Shown piece after piece: positions 23,772 through 34,400 of a DNA stretch of 64,000 nucleotides (positions are counted from its first letter, which is position 1; each line of letters begins with the position of its first letter). The notes under the pieces are model-generated. The model searched no databases. It saw only the letters and a list, made by a program, of their open reading frames with translations, and had not been told where the DNA came from. Source of the DNA: a virus; the IMG/VR virus record IMGVR_UViG_3300042923_001092, positions 1 to 64,000 of that record; one strand, 5' to 3'. The position numbers and the translations under genes were made by a program.

Positions 23772-25282
23772 TGCCAATACCTGAGGCTTATGATCCATTT
23801 TTTTATATAAAAGTAGACGGTAAGTCACTAAATTCTAAGCTTGCTACAAAAATTAGTAAATTCGAATTTGAAGAAATTGATGATAAAACAGATATTCTAA
23901 CATTTATTGTTGACAATCAATCGCTTGAATTTACTGATGAAGATGCATTGGATGTTGGTGGAACAGTCACTTTTCAATTTGGTTATTTAAACAGAAGAGG
24001 TAAAATAAGAAAAGGTATAATTAAAAATTATGAAGGATTTGAAGAAATAAAAATTGAAGTATACCAGACTAAAGTTGGCAGTGCAGATCCGGCAAAACCA
24101 ACTACAAAAACTGCTCCTTCAAAAGTTACTTCAACTCAGTCATCTCCTAAAAAATATACAGTAATTAAAGGTGATAATCTTTCATCTATTGCTAAAAAAT
24201 TCGGTTTATCAAAGTGGCAAGACTTATATGAAGTAAATAAAAGCATAATTGGCAAAAACCCAAACTTAGTTTATCCGGGACAGAAACTTACTATACCTGG
24301 TACTGAAGAAAAAGTTTCATCTGCCACTAAAAAAACAACAACTTCTAAATCAACAAATGTTTCTTCTAATACTTCTAAAAGTTCACCTGCTGTTAAAACT
24401 TCTAATCCTTTAGCTCAAAAATCTAGAGTATGGAAGAAAAAGACATATTCTGAAATAGCAAAAAGTATTGCTACAGAAATGGGATTATTAGCTGATATAC
24501 AGACTACAAAGATAAAATATGATAGTGTTCCCCAAACAAATGAAGACAATATAGAATTTTTAAGAAGATTAGCTAAAAAAATTGGATATACAGTAAATAT
24601 ATATGGAGACTATTTATTTTTTAGAAAACAAGATTATAGTTCAAAAACTCAAAGAACTTTAGTTTATTTTATCGATGGAGCAGGTGAAGTTGAAAAATTT
24701 TCTCCATCGATAAAGACTAGTGGATCTACATCAGCAGCTTCTTCAAGTACAGTCGATCCAGCTTCAAAAAGTGAAGTTAGTAGCAAATCAAATGGTACAA
24801 AAGATACACATTTAGGAAAATACTCATATGTAGTTGATGGTATTACTGGTGAAGAAAAAAGAGTTTTAACTCCAGAATCTTCAGCTTCAAATGACTCTGT
24901 AAAAACTAATACTGATTCAGATACAAGCACTTCTACAAATAGTAAAATGTCATCTTCTGAAAAGAAATGGCAAGAAGCTGAAATAACTTGTGTTGGTATT
25001 CCAGAAATAGAAGCCGGTAAATTAGTAACAATCAAAGGCGTAGGGAAAAGATGGTCTGGAAATTGGTATGTAAAGACAGTTAGACACACGTTAGACAGTG
25101 ATGGTTATAGAACAGTTTTAGAATGTACGCGCGATGCTTCTGGAAAAGCTGCAAAAATATCAGAAGAAGTAGATGGCGCTGTTAATGACACTCCGGCTAA
25201 AACTGATTCGTCTAAAAAAGCTGCTAAAGTAGTTATTGTTGATGGTATTACAGGAAAAGAAACAGTAGGCGAAATGCCTTAA
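23771..25282 (+). CDS. Baseplate hub protein (gpD-type) with LysM insert
   Basis: This 503-residue protein begins with a gpD/gp27-like hub fold (PFFYIKVDGKSLNSKLATKISKFEFEEIDDKTDILTFIVDN...FTDEDALDVGGTVTFQFGY). A LysM domain follows at about residues 130-180 (KYTVIKGDNLSSIAKKFGLSKWQDLYEVN...NPNLVYPGQKLTIPG), flanked by Ser/Thr/Lys-rich linkers. The second half of the hub continues with MGLLADIQTTKIKYDSVPQTNEDNIEFLRRLAKKIGY and ends with a beta-barrel segment. Two Ser-rich linkers carry the motif VDGITG-E/K-E, at about residues 355 and 494. The LysM probably binds the cell wall during infection. An inverted repeat follows the stop. Confidence 0.8.
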   Translation: MPIPEAYDPFFYIKVDGKSLNSKLATKISKFEFEEIDDKTDILTFIVDNQSLEFTDEDALDVGGTVTFQFGYLNRRGKIRKGIIKNYEGFEEIKIEVYQTKVGSADPAKPTTKTAPSKVTSTQSSPKKYTVIKGDNLSSIAKKFGLSKWQDLYEVNKSIIGKNPNLVYPGQKLTIPGTEEKVSSATKKTTTSKSTNVSSNTSKSSPAVKTSNPLAQKSRVWKKKTYSEIAKSIATEMGLLADIQTTKIKYDSVPQTNEDNIEFLRRLAKKIGYTVNIYGDYLFFRKQDYSSKTQRTLVYFIDGAGEVEKFSPSIKTSGSTSAASSSTVDPASKSEVSSKSNGTKDTHLGKYSYVVDGITGEEKRVLTPESSASNDSVKTNTDSDTSTSTNSKMSSSEKKWQEAEITCVGIPEIEAGKLVTIKGVGKRWSGNWYVKTVRHTLDSDGYRTVLECTRDASGKAAKISEEVDGAVNDTPAKTDSSKKAAKVVIVDGITGKETVGEMP

Positions 25283-25288
25283 GCATAA

Positions 25289-25372
25289 TTAGAATGCTGA
25301 TAGAGGTATTTATAATTAGTTTTTAATATATTAATATGTATAAAGTTTTATTTATTTCTATAAGCATTCTAA
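25289..25372 (+). repeat. Inverted repeat with an internal -10 box before the spike gene
   Basis: TTAGAATGCT (25289-25298) pairs with AGCATTCTAA (25363-25372). Pairing extends by six further positions with one mismatch and one G-U. A TATAAT box lies in the loop at 25311-25316, preceded by GATAGAGGTA as in the 4767 element. The right arm directly precedes GGAGG of the 25388 gene. No T-tract follows. Confidence 0.7.
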
Positions 25373-25387
25373 AGGAGGTTTAAAATA

Positions 25388-25918
25388 ATGGATGTGTTAG
25401 ATGTATTTGGAAAATTTGAGTCTCAAGATGATAATAAATTTTTCGGAAAGTTCAGAGCAGTTGTATCAAAAATTGATGACCCGGAAAAATTAGGTAGAAT
25501 AAAAGTTACATGCCCGGATATTTACGGCGATGATGAATCTCCTTGGGCTTGGCCTTGCTTCCCTATTGGTGGTTCTTTAGAAATAGGGTATTTTGGAATA
25601 CCTGAAAAGGGAGCAGGGGTTTGGGTTGAATTTGAGCAAGGTCATACTACAAATCCTATATGGTCTGGATGTTGGTATACTAAACCAAAAAATAAAAATG
25701 AAGTTCCAAAAGAAGCTAAGGATAAATATGGAGACACACAAGTAATAAAAACAAAAACTGGCCATATTATAGAAATTTCAGATAAAAAAGGCGATGAATA
25801 TATACATCTATATAATGGTAAAACTAAGTCATCTGTTAAAATAGAAAAAGATATTACTTTTCATTCAGAAGGTAATGTTATTATAGAAGTTCCCAATGGA
25901 CACGTAGATGTGAGGTGA
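25388..25918 (+). CDS. Baseplate spike protein (gp5/gpV OB-fold)
   Basis: This 176-residue protein begins with an OB-fold typical of gpV/gp5 spikes: FGKFRAVVSKIDDPEKLGRIKVTCPDIYGDDESPWAWPCFPIGGSLEIGYFGIPEKGAGVWVEFEQGHTTNPIWSGCWY. The C-terminal part (GHIIEISDKKGDEYIHLYNGKTKSSVKIEKDITFHSEGNVIIEVPNGHVDV) is a repetitive beta-helix-like needle. It forms the membrane-piercing spike. The PAAR tip gene follows after 4 nt. Confidence 0.85.
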   Translation: MDVLDVFGKFESQDDNKFFGKFRAVVSKIDDPEKLGRIKVTCPDIYGDDESPWAWPCFPIGGSLEIGYFGIPEKGAGVWVEFEQGHTTNPIWSGCWYTKPKNKNEVPKEAKDKYGDTQVIKTKTGHIIEISDKKGDEYIHLYNGKTKSSVKIEKDITFHSEGNVIIEVPNGHVDVR

Positions 25919-25922
25919 TAAA

Positions 25923-26267
25923 ATGCCAGCTGTAGCAGTAAAAGGTGGAAGTATTTTAGGTATGACTACTGGTGAGCATGGAGGGCATACTAATCCAAAT
26001 GGTACTCCAATGCATGGACCAGGTACATTAACAGGAACTATTACATCCGGAACAGATAAGTTAAGAATTAATGGTATTTTTGTTGCTCTAGAAGATGAAG
26101 ATACTGAAGAAAGTGATAACTGCGATTCTGATACTGGAAAATTAGGAAATATTGAACATAAATTAAAAGTAAATGGTAAGTCAGTTCAATGCTTAGGAGA
26201 TAATACTAAACCTCATAACGGGACTGCTAAAATATCAACAGGTAATTCTAAAATAACTACTGTATAA
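25923..26267 (+). CDS. PAAR-type spike tip protein
   Basis: This 114-residue protein has the opening AVAVKGGSILGMTTGEHGGHTNP followed by GTPMHGPG, with several His residues placed as in metal-binding PAAR-like caps. The C-terminus (INGIFVALEDED..., VNGKSVQCLGDNTKPHNGTAKISTGNSKITT) repeats the strand-turn pattern of the PAAR fold. It would sharpen the spike made by the preceding gene. Confidence 0.75.
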   Translation: MPAVAVKGGSILGMTTGEHGGHTNPNGTPMHGPGTLTGTITSGTDKLRINGIFVALEDEDTEESDNCDSDTGKLGNIEHKLKVNGKSVQCLGDNTKPHNGTAKISTGNSKITTV

Positions 26268-26277
26268 GGAGGTAAAT

Positions 26278-26646
26278 ATGTCTAAGCTTGGTATAATATT
26301 CCCATTAACTTCTGATTATAAAGGATCAGTTGAATATAATGAAAATTTAATTAATTCAATAGAATCTTCTATAAAACAAATTTTGTTGACTACAAAAGGT
26401 GAAAGACCTATGAATCCTGAATTTGGATGTAATCTTAGAAGATTAAATTTTGAATATGATATAGATATTATAGAAGAATTAGGTAAGCAGTATATAACAG
26501 AGTCTATAGAAGAGTTTGAAACTAGAGTTCAAATAGAAGATATAACATTTTCAAAGAGTGACGATACTATATTTATCCAGTTAGTATATTCAATCAGATA
26601 TTCTAATTTACCATTACAAGCTTTAGATATTCCATATAAGTTATAA
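26278..26646 (+). CDS. Baseplate wedge protein, gp25-like
   Basis: This 122-residue protein shows the gp25/gpW lysozyme-like family core: INSIESSIKQILLTTKGERPMNPEFGCNLRRLNFE. The central G-E-R-P-M-N-P-E-F-G motif is the family signature (usually GE-R/E-P). It belongs to the wedge that surrounds the hub. The baseplate J gene follows. Confidence 0.85.
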   Translation: MSKLGIIFPLTSDYKGSVEYNENLINSIESSIKQILLTTKGERPMNPEFGCNLRRLNFEYDIDIIEELGKQYITESIEEFETRVQIEDITFSKSDDTIFIQLVYSIRYSNLPLQALDIPYKL

Positions 26647-26680
26647 TTAATATGAAACAATAAATAAAGGAGGCGATAAA

Positions 26681-28066
26681 ATGGCAATAGATTATACATC
26701 TCGCGATTTTCAATCATTAAAAAGAGACATGATAAATGCTTTATTAGTAAAAGCTCCAGAGCTTTCTAATAAAAATGATTCAGAGTTTGCAGTAGCAATG
26801 ATTGAACTTTTTGCGTATGTAGGCGATTTGTTATCATATGCATTGGACAGATATAAAAACGAGGTTTATTTACCTTCTGCTATTCAGAAAGAAAATGTTT
26901 CTAAAATATGCAGTATGTTAGACTATAGACTTTATAACTATGAACCATCAAAAGTCTTATTAACATTTTCTATAATAGAGCCTCATGATAAACGTATCAT
27001 TATACCGGCAAAAACAACATGTATGACAGAAGGTATGAGCCCTGTAGTATTTGAAACTGATGAGATTTCTTTTATTGAAATAGGAGAAACGTCAGTAACG
27101 ATAAAAGCTACTCAAGGAGAAACTCATGAAGAAATACTTGGATATAGCGATGGTTCTTCAAATCAGGAATATAATTTGACTTATTCTCAAGTATTAGATG
27201 GTATTCAGATATTTGTAGAAAGCGAATCATATACTGAAATTGATAACTTTATTAATAGCAATAAGGATAGCAAATATTTTGTAGTTGAAAGATCTGGAGA
27301 TAAAAAATCAAAAATATCATTTGGAAATGGTGTAAATGGTTATATTCCAGAAGAAAATTATCAAATACTTGCTTCTTATAGAGTTGGCGGCGGGTTAGTT
27401 GGAAACGTAAGTATGAATTCTATAAATTCGATAATTGATCAAATATATGATGAAGACGGTGATATGGTTGATGTATCGGTTACAAATGAAGAAGATGCTA
27501 CTGGTGGATTAGATGAAGAATCAATAGCTTCAGCTAAAGCTAAAGCCCCAGCTCAAGTTTATACATTGTGGAGGGCAGTTACTAAAGAAGATTTTGTTAA
27601 ATTAGCTCTTACTATTTCAGACGTTCAGCAAGCAGTCGCTATATTAGATTCAGTATCTAGTAGTACTACAGTTTATCTTTATATTAAATTATTAAATAGA
27701 GATGATATACCAACTGTAAGATTACAAGAACTATATGATTTTTTTAATGAAAGAAAGTTAATAGGAGTTGTAGTAATAATAAATGAACCAGTTTATAGAG
27801 AAGCAGTTGTTAATATAAATGTACTTGCTCATACAGGGTATTTAAACTCAGAAGTTAAAACTAAAATTGAAGATTATATTAATCAAAATTATACAGCTGG
27901 TTCATTAGGATTTGGAGAGCAGATTTTAGATGGTGAAATAGTAGATGAATTAATGGATTGGGATGAAATAAAAAATGCAAGAGTTACAATAAACAATGGT
28001 GAAACTTTAGAAAATGAAATCATTAAGATAGGAAGTTTAAATATTGTAGTAACAGGAGGCAAATAA
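26681..28066 (+). CDS. Baseplate wedge protein J (gp6-like)
   Basis: This 461-residue protein begins YTSRDFQSLKRDMINALLVKAPELSNKNDSEFAVAMIELFAYVGDLLSYALDRYKNEVYLPSA, typical of gp6/gpJ proteins. A middle section with GGLVGNVSMNSINSI...EDATGGLDEESIASAKAKAPAQVYTLWRAVTKEDFVKLAL is the conserved baseplate J core. The protein builds the inner ring of the baseplate. It precedes the gpI-like gene by one base. Confidence 0.9.
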   Translation: MAIDYTSRDFQSLKRDMINALLVKAPELSNKNDSEFAVAMIELFAYVGDLLSYALDRYKNEVYLPSAIQKENVSKICSMLDYRLYNYEPSKVLLTFSIIEPHDKRIIIPAKTTCMTEGMSPVVFETDEISFIEIGETSVTIKATQGETHEEILGYSDGSSNQEYNLTYSQVLDGIQIFVESESYTEIDNFINSNKDSKYFVVERSGDKKSKISFGNGVNGYIPEENYQILASYRVGGGLVGNVSMNSINSIIDQIYDEDGDMVDVSVTNEEDATGGLDEESIASAKAKAPAQVYTLWRAVTKEDFVKLALTISDVQQAVAILDSVSSSTTVYLYIKLLNRDDIPTVRLQELYDFFNERKLIGVVVIINEPVYREAVVNINVLAHTGYLNSEVKTKIEDYINQNYTAGSLGFGEQILDGEIVDELMDWDEIKNARVTINNGETLENEIIKIGSLNIVVTGGK

Positions 28067-28067
28067 A

Positions 28068-29960
28068 ATGGATAAGGATTTTTTATACAATAGTTTGCCT
28101 GAAATATATAGGACTTTAGATGTTGATCAAAAATTAATTCTTAAAAGATTTTTAGAAGCAATACAAGAAGGCGGAGCAGAACCAATGCTTGACGCTATTG
28201 TTGAATTTGCTAATATAAATAATATTGACAAATTAGACGAAGAACAATTAAGGCTTTTAGGTAGAACATTTGGTTATGAATATAATGAAAATCTATCATT
28301 ATTTAATCAAAGAAGACTTATTAAAAATCTTATAGTAATATACAAAAGAAAAGGTACTAATTCTTCTGTAATTTATGTGACAAGAGAAATAACAGAATTT
28401 GACGCCGAAATAGTACCATTAATGAACAAAATGTTTAAAACTTGGTCTAATAAAAATCATATGGAGATACCGGGGTATGAATTATCCAAGACTTTTACTA
28501 GTTTTGGAGATACACAGTCACATTATTTACCTGGTACTAAATATTCAAAGACTAATATATTCTTAAAGCTTATTCCATTATTTGATATTGGACTTCAATT
28601 TGAAAGAAGTTTAGCTTTAAGTGAAATACTTCAAATGCTATTACCAGTTTATACAAAAGCATTTTTACTTCTATCGAGTAATGAAGGTGATGAAGCATTA
28701 GATGTAAAAGTCGATGAAAGTAAAGACAGATTATCAATTTATCAAGAAGAAACAGATTATACTATCAATGCTGATATTGAATATTTAAATATAAATATAG
28801 ATATAATTGCATCTATTGAAGAAAATTCAAATAATAAACATATAGAAGATTCAGAAGTGACTGCAATTAGGTTTTCACCAGACCAGTATGATGTAAGCAC
28901 ACAGAATTTTAATGACGATTTTGAACATTTTAGATTTGGAGAACTTGGAGAGTCTGTAACTTCAAATCTTGAAGAATCTGATGATATTTCTTCAATTCAA
29001 TTTAAAACAGAAGATGAAACAAAAAATTCTATCAATTCTACAACTACAGAAACAAATGAAGATACACATATTAAGTTTTCAGAATTGATAGAGGATGAAT
29101 ATACAACCAACAAGCAAGAAGACGGAGATTTTATTTTTATTAATTCATTAGATTCAGAAGATTTAAGTTCTATTTCCAGCTTAACAAGTGAAAGTGATAA
29201 TATGATAATATCTTCTGATGATATAGAAGTTTCTAATACTTTGGCAGAACACGATGGTATTGACATGGTTAGAAATAATAATGAAATAATGGTTTTATTT
29301 AGCGAAGCAAATCCTATTAAAATTACTAGAATAGAAGGAAGTAGTAGACAAGATACTGTTATTTATGACCCTGCAACACAAGTTCCTATAGTTTCTGCTT
29401 CACATTTTAATATAATATCAAGCGATGGAGATACTTTAAGTGATTCTGTAAATGTTCCGATAGACTTAAGATCAATGCCAAATGGCACTAAAGATACATA
29501 TGACATAGTAAATGGAACAGGTATTAAAGCAAAAAGAATAAATACTATTTTATTTGATGGTAGTGCAGATGAAAATTGGATAAAAGCTCAGATAGGTACT
29601 GGAAGTAGGTGGAGATTTTATATTTCTATAGCTGATAAAAAAATTAATGCTGCAGCTGATAGTATTTTATGCGATAGATTAAGACCTGCAGCATTTAACC
29701 TAGCCAGTCCTCCGACTTCACCATCAATATCCGGACACAATACAGTAAGTACCATTAATATATTTGGTACAATGTTTGACTCGATGTCTTTGACAGATTT
29801 TAGATCTTACATTTCCTTATATCCTTTGCTTGTGCAATATGAAACTTTAACTACTACTACAGAAATAGTAGGAGATTTAATTGTTAGCGGTTATGCTGAT
29901 GCAACATATCTTTCGACAGATTCAGATCCTGAAGTAAAATTTTATATAAGATATCAATAA
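28068..29960 (+). CDS. Tail protein I-like protein fused to a fibre-type C-terminus
   Basis: This 630-residue protein has residues 1-200 of gpI type: YNSLPEIYRTLD, then LDEEQLRLLGRTFGYEYNENLSLFNQRRLIKNLIVIYKRKGTNSSVIYV. Residues 220-400 are a long acidic, Ser/Asn/Glu-rich region with repeated F-x-E/D segments. The last 180 residues form a beta-rich module (KAKRINTILFDGSADENWI...RWRFYISIADKK...) that recurs in Bacillota phage fibres and probably participates in host recognition or fibre attachment. It therefore joins baseplate and fibre functions in one chain. Confidence 0.75.
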   Translation: MDKDFLYNSLPEIYRTLDVDQKLILKRFLEAIQEGGAEPMLDAIVEFANINNIDKLDEEQLRLLGRTFGYEYNENLSLFNQRRLIKNLIVIYKRKGTNSSVIYVTREITEFDAEIVPLMNKMFKTWSNKNHMEIPGYELSKTFTSFGDTQSHYLPGTKYSKTNIFLKLIPLFDIGLQFERSLALSEILQMLLPVYTKAFLLLSSNEGDEALDVKVDESKDRLSIYQEETDYTINADIEYLNINIDIIASIEENSNNKHIEDSEVTAIRFSPDQYDVSTQNFNDDFEHFRFGELGESVTSNLEESDDISSIQFKTEDETKNSINSTTTETNEDTHIKFSELIEDEYTTNKQEDGDFIFINSLDSEDLSSISSLTSESDNMIISSDDIEVSNTLAEHDGIDMVRNNNEIMVLFSEANPIKITRIEGSSRQDTVIYDPATQVPIVSASHFNIISSDGDTLSDSVNVPIDLRSMPNGTKDTYDIVNGTGIKAKRINTILFDGSADENWIKAQIGTGSRWRFYISIADKKINAAADSILCDRLRPAAFNLASPPTSPSISGHNTVSTINIFGTMFDSMSLTDFRSYISLYPLLVQYETLTTTTEIVGDLIVSGYADATYLSTDSDPEVKFYIRYQ

Positions 29961-29980
29961 TAAATAAACTAAACATTATA

Positions 29981-30058
29981 AAACCCTTATAGAGCTATTA
30001 AAAATAAAATTAAACATAAAAATACAACATAAATAATTTAATCAATCTATAAGGGTTT
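29981..30058 (+). repeat. Inverted repeat (13-bp perfect arms) before the 30175 gene
   Basis: AAACCCTTATAGA (29981-29993) pairs with TCTATAAGGGTTT (30046-30058), with a 52-nt AT-rich loop. Unlike other elements, the distance to the next ribosome site is about 105 nt. The stretch 30059-30164 between is AT-rich and holds TATAAT-like boxes but no clear promoter. Confidence 0.7.
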
Positions 30059-30174
30059 AAATAAATATAATACTTATGACTAAGATAAATCAATAATAAG
30101 TTTATAATATAGACAAGTAAAAACGTTTTATTTAGATATAATTTTATTGAACAAATAATAGGAGGTAATTTAAT

Positions 30175-30717
30175 ATGAGTAAAAATACAATTATCGAAAA
30201 TTTACCTAATGTCAGAGATATTATGCAGGGTGAGTTTAGGGACGTAATACGCTACAAAGATGGCAGAATAGAAGAAAGGCCTTGGCAAAGGAATTTAATT
30301 GTTAATGATATTATTAAAGCAATTGCTTGCGCACTAAAAGGCGATGCGGGAATTAAATACTGGGCAATTGGAAAAGGATTGGATTCCTGGGATGATGTTA
30401 CTCCTCCTGCTCCTGCGGCAACAGATTCACAATTAGTCCAAGAAATAGGTAGAAAAGCCTTGACTTCTGGTTCATTTCAATATGTTGATGGAAGTGGAAA
30501 TGTTTCTACTCCTATGACTAATAGACTACTTATTACAGTAACTTTTGGATACGAAGAATGCAATGGTAATTGGAGAGAATTTTCTATTGTTGGTGGAAGC
30601 AGTGCAACTGCCACCTTAAATACCGGCGTATTATTAAACCATAAGACTCATGGTTTGATCGTAAAAACAAACAGTATGGAAATTGAAAGACAGATAAGAT
30701 TTACGTTTAATAACTAA
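30175..30717 (+). CDS. Tail-associated structural protein
   Basis: This 180-residue protein has a TAGGAGG site. It contains IIENLPNVRDIMQGEFRDVIRYKDGRIEERPWQRNLIVNDIIKAIACALKGDAGIKYWAIGKGLDSW, a pattern seen in phage tail proteins lying between the baseplate and fibre genes: a hydrophobic strand, then I-x-Y/W-A-I-G-x-G. The rest is beta-rich (REFSIVGG, LLNHKTHGLIVKT). The most likely role is a fibre adaptor or collar. The assignment rests on context. Confidence 0.5.
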   Translation: MSKNTIIENLPNVRDIMQGEFRDVIRYKDGRIEERPWQRNLIVNDIIKAIACALKGDAGIKYWAIGKGLDSWDDVTPPAPAATDSQLVQEIGRKALTSGSFQYVDGSGNVSTPMTNRLLITVTFGYEECNGNWREFSIVGGSSATATLNTGVLLNHKTHGLIVKTNSMEIERQIRFTFNN

Positions 30718-30737
30718 TTTAACAGGAGGTAAGATAA

Positions 30738-31436
30738 ATGGCAGACTTTTCTATAGAAGATAGATTTAAAAAAGAAGCCGCATTTTCCTCAGTTAAGTTT
30801 GGTGGTGATTCTTATATTCTTGGTGAAGAATTAAATGAAATGCAAGAAATAATGAGAGAAAGAATTAGAAGCATTTTTCGAAATTATTTCGGAGATGGCG
30901 TCTTTGGAACTGGTACATTAAATTATAATGCCGAAACTAAGGAATTTTCTATTGAAGATGAAAGTGTTGTAATTGATGGTGAAATCATATATATAAAAAA
31001 TATGGTTTTAGAAAATGTGGAAGAAGGCGCCATAATTTATCTTGAAGTATGGGATGAAGAAGCAAACTTTAATTCAACTTTAAAAAAATGGGGAAATCAG
31101 CAATCAGATGAAACAGTAGAAAATACTATGCTTGATCCAAGAGTTCTTGAAGAAACTACAAGAAGAATGGTTTTGTGTAATCGCTTGACTTTAGATAATT
31201 CAAATGAAAATCATAGATTCATAAGATTAGCACATATAGAAGATGGATTTGCAGAAACAGATGCAGTAAGTATAGGTGGCATGGTTAATAGACATGGAGA
31301 TCAGATGCAAGGAGTACTTAAAGCTAATAATAACAATCAATATAATGTCCCTCAGGTAAGAAATTTTGTATTATCTACAGACCCGCCAACAGATGATATA
31401 GGGCAAAACGGTGATATTTGGTTGATGTATGAATAA
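30738..31436 (+). CDS. Putative baseplate/fibre adaptor protein
   Basis: This 232-residue protein has a N-terminal helical section with GEELNEMQEIMRERIRSIFRNYFGDGVFGTGTL, which is frequent in phage fibre-connecting proteins. A beta domain follows (IDGEIIYIKNMVLENVEEGAIIYLEVWDEE) and then a stretch DPRVLEETTRRMVLCNRLTL. The C-terminus (GMVNRHGDQMQGVLKANNNNQYNVPQVRNFVLSTDPPTD...GDIWLMYE) matches the fibre/neck module with an N-G-D-I-W-L-x-x-x ending. It precedes the large fibre by 15 nt and is likely part of the same apparatus. Confidence 0.5.
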   Translation: MADFSIEDRFKKEAAFSSVKFGGDSYILGEELNEMQEIMRERIRSIFRNYFGDGVFGTGTLNYNAETKEFSIEDESVVIDGEIIYIKNMVLENVEEGAIIYLEVWDEEANFNSTLKKWGNQQSDETVENTMLDPRVLEETTRRMVLCNRLTLDNSNENHRFIRLAHIEDGFAETDAVSIGGMVNRHGDQMQGVLKANNNNQYNVPQVRNFVLSTDPPTDDIGQNGDIWLMYE

Positions 31437-31451
31437 GGAGCGTGTTAATAG

Positions 31452-34400
31452 ATGGCCGGCAATTTAATTTTAAATCCTAATATGTTAGAAGTAACAGATC
31501 AGAATTATGATGTGCTGACATCTGACTGCCTTGATAGGACTGTACAAGGGAAAATCACAGACCCAAAATATTATTTCTACTTAGGAGGTTGTGATTTTCC
31601 CGACTATCCAAATGGACTACCAGCTGGAGTAACAATGAGTAGTTTTGAGTATGCTGGAGGTGAACTGGCTAATGATTCAGTAGATAATGACCCTTTAATA
31701 TCTAAAAGTATTATGCTAGATGCTTCTAACCCTCTTACGAATTTTGGAAGTATAGGAAAAGAACATAATCCTATATATGGTGGTTCTGGTGGTGTTACTC
31801 AAGTCGTTTATATAGGACAAACAGAAGCTAAACCTTTTAGGTTTTCATGTTATTGTAAATGTGAGGATGTTGTAGGTAACGCTAGAGTATTATTTGATGT
31901 TGTAGGCTTTGATAATACTGGTTCTGGGACATATTTGTCATATGTTTCAGGTACTCATGATTTTCAAAAATTATCAGAATTAAAAACGTTTAGCTTTCCA
32001 GTAAAATATGCATTTCTTCATTTTTCTGTTCAAAATATGTCATCAGGAAAAGCATGGTTTGCTAAACCTCTAATAGAAGAAATAGATATGGACCTTATTG
32101 TTCCGGATCCTGATGAAAGAGTAATGAATCCGATATTTGTTCATACAAGCAATGAAGTCGATACGGTGGCTTGGGAAACTACAAATTGTGAAAGATTTGA
32201 AGATATAGATTTAATTTATTTAAACCCTTATATGGGGACAATGTTAAAAATGACAAGCGGTTCTTCCTTACAGCAAAATGCTATTATTGTAAGCGATGTT
32301 TCTCACGCTATATTAAACGTAAAATGTACTTTAAGAAGTTTTGGTCATACTGTTGTCAAAATAACTCTTACAGAAAGAGGAAGACACAGAAACAAAATGA
32401 ATGAAGTTTCTAGAATATATAATATATCTTCTGATGATATTTGGAGACAAATAAGATTAATGACTTATTCAAATGTATTGATAGAAAAAATAGATTTGAA
32501 AATAGAGCATATTTCAGGAGATGATATATTAATATGCAATGCATCAATAACTGAAAACACTATACCACCTTCTAATATATCTGAAGATAAGGTTTTTACT
32601 AAAATCGAAAGTGATGTTGAAATACCTAATTTACCTAATTATGATGATACTCTATCTATCAAATTGGAAAATGAATTAAGTCCTAAATATTTAGAGCTTA
32701 ATCCTAATGATGAATTTAATGGAGTTGCATACTTAACAAATGGCATGATAGGTAAATTTGTACCTTATAAAGAATTATCTGGATACAGTTTATATCAAAA
32801 CAAAAAATTAACTAAAATAGATGATGATTCATATTACTTAACTCCATGGGACCCAAATATTGTCGAATTAAAAACTCCGGACGAACGCCTAAGAAATTTC
32901 TTACCTGCACCTCATATCAACGAAACAGAAGATGTAGTTATAGAAGTAGATGGACATATTAAGGCCGGAGACAGAAGGTATTATTGTGCCACTGCATATA
33001 ATGAATTTGGAGAGTCTACTAAATCAAATGATGTAAGATATATAATACCAGACAGTTATTCTGATTATAATGTAATAAATTTAGAAATAACTCCAGTTAA
33101 AGGAGCAACTGGATATAGAATTTATATGTCAAAAGCATATGATAATGAAGACCCTAATATGCCTGGAGATTGGGCACAATACGGAGCTGATTATGTGTTG
33201 TGGGGAGAAAATGCTTTATTAGATACTATATCTCATGAGCAGCTAAGATCAAATGGATATTTTTATTATGATTATGGTTCTAATGATGATAATATGAAAC
33301 CAGGTACTCCAAGTATGACAGTAAATACTGCTAAATTCTGGTACAAAGATGATGCTTATCAAACTGTCCATTTAACTAGTACTTATTATAGTAAATATGA
33401 CATTTATGCTGGATGCTTAATTGAAGATTATATTATTCAGGCTATTAAATATTTACCTCATAAACGAAAACTCTATTTGGCCACTAATAAAGGCGTTTTT
33501 GAATCCGATGATAAATATACAAACAAGCTATACAAGGTTTTAGACAGTAATCTAATACATTCTATGTCATATGTAGAAAGTGGACTTAAATATTATACAA
33601 ATGCAAATATTGGCTTTTTACAAACTGAAACTAATAAGTATTATCTCAATTATGTTACCGGAGTTTTGACAATTAATGATTTAAATAATACTTATATAAG
33701 CTCAAGTGAAATAGAGGTTCCAGATGCTATATTGAATGGATTTTCTAAATATTATGATAAATTCATAACTCATAATAAAACTAACGGAACTTTTATAATA
33801 TTTGAAGAAAACGGCACTATAGATAAGATATTACCTTTTGTAATAACTGATTTTGAAAAATGGGATATTACTGGTTCTATTTTGTCAGTTCTTATGAATG
33901 ATGGAGTAGTAAAATTATTTGGAATTTTCGCAGAAGAGTATTATGGAAGATTTAATAGTTTAGATACTGCTTATAGAGGTTTACATTTCCCTGCGTTATG
34001 CAAACCAAGACTTCCAGATGAATCAGTTGAAACTGATGATCATGAAGCTTTAGTAAATGGGACATTTACAGTTTGGAATGGTCAAAAAACTTCTCCTGAA
34101 GGTTTTCATATTATTTATGATACGCAAAGTGTAGTAAACTTAGGACAATCAGACGATGTAGCTATAGTAAATACTAAAGCACATGTTTATAAAACTTTAG
34201 TAAATTCATGGGGAAGTATTTATAAGCAAGATGTTGAAGTAGATGCTGATTCAACGTATATAATATCTCTCTATACTAAAGCTTCGATAAAATCATTTGG
34301 TTCTTTAGGAGTAAAAGTCAAAAATGCTCAAGGGCAAGGTGAAGAAATATATTATAGTTTCGATTGCGAAACTGAATATGAAAAAAGATCGTTTGAAATA

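Noticed and set aside
24664-25089. 141-residue minus-strand open frame within the hub gene
   Set aside because: It is antisense to Ser/Thr-rich linker sequence and lacks a start signal.
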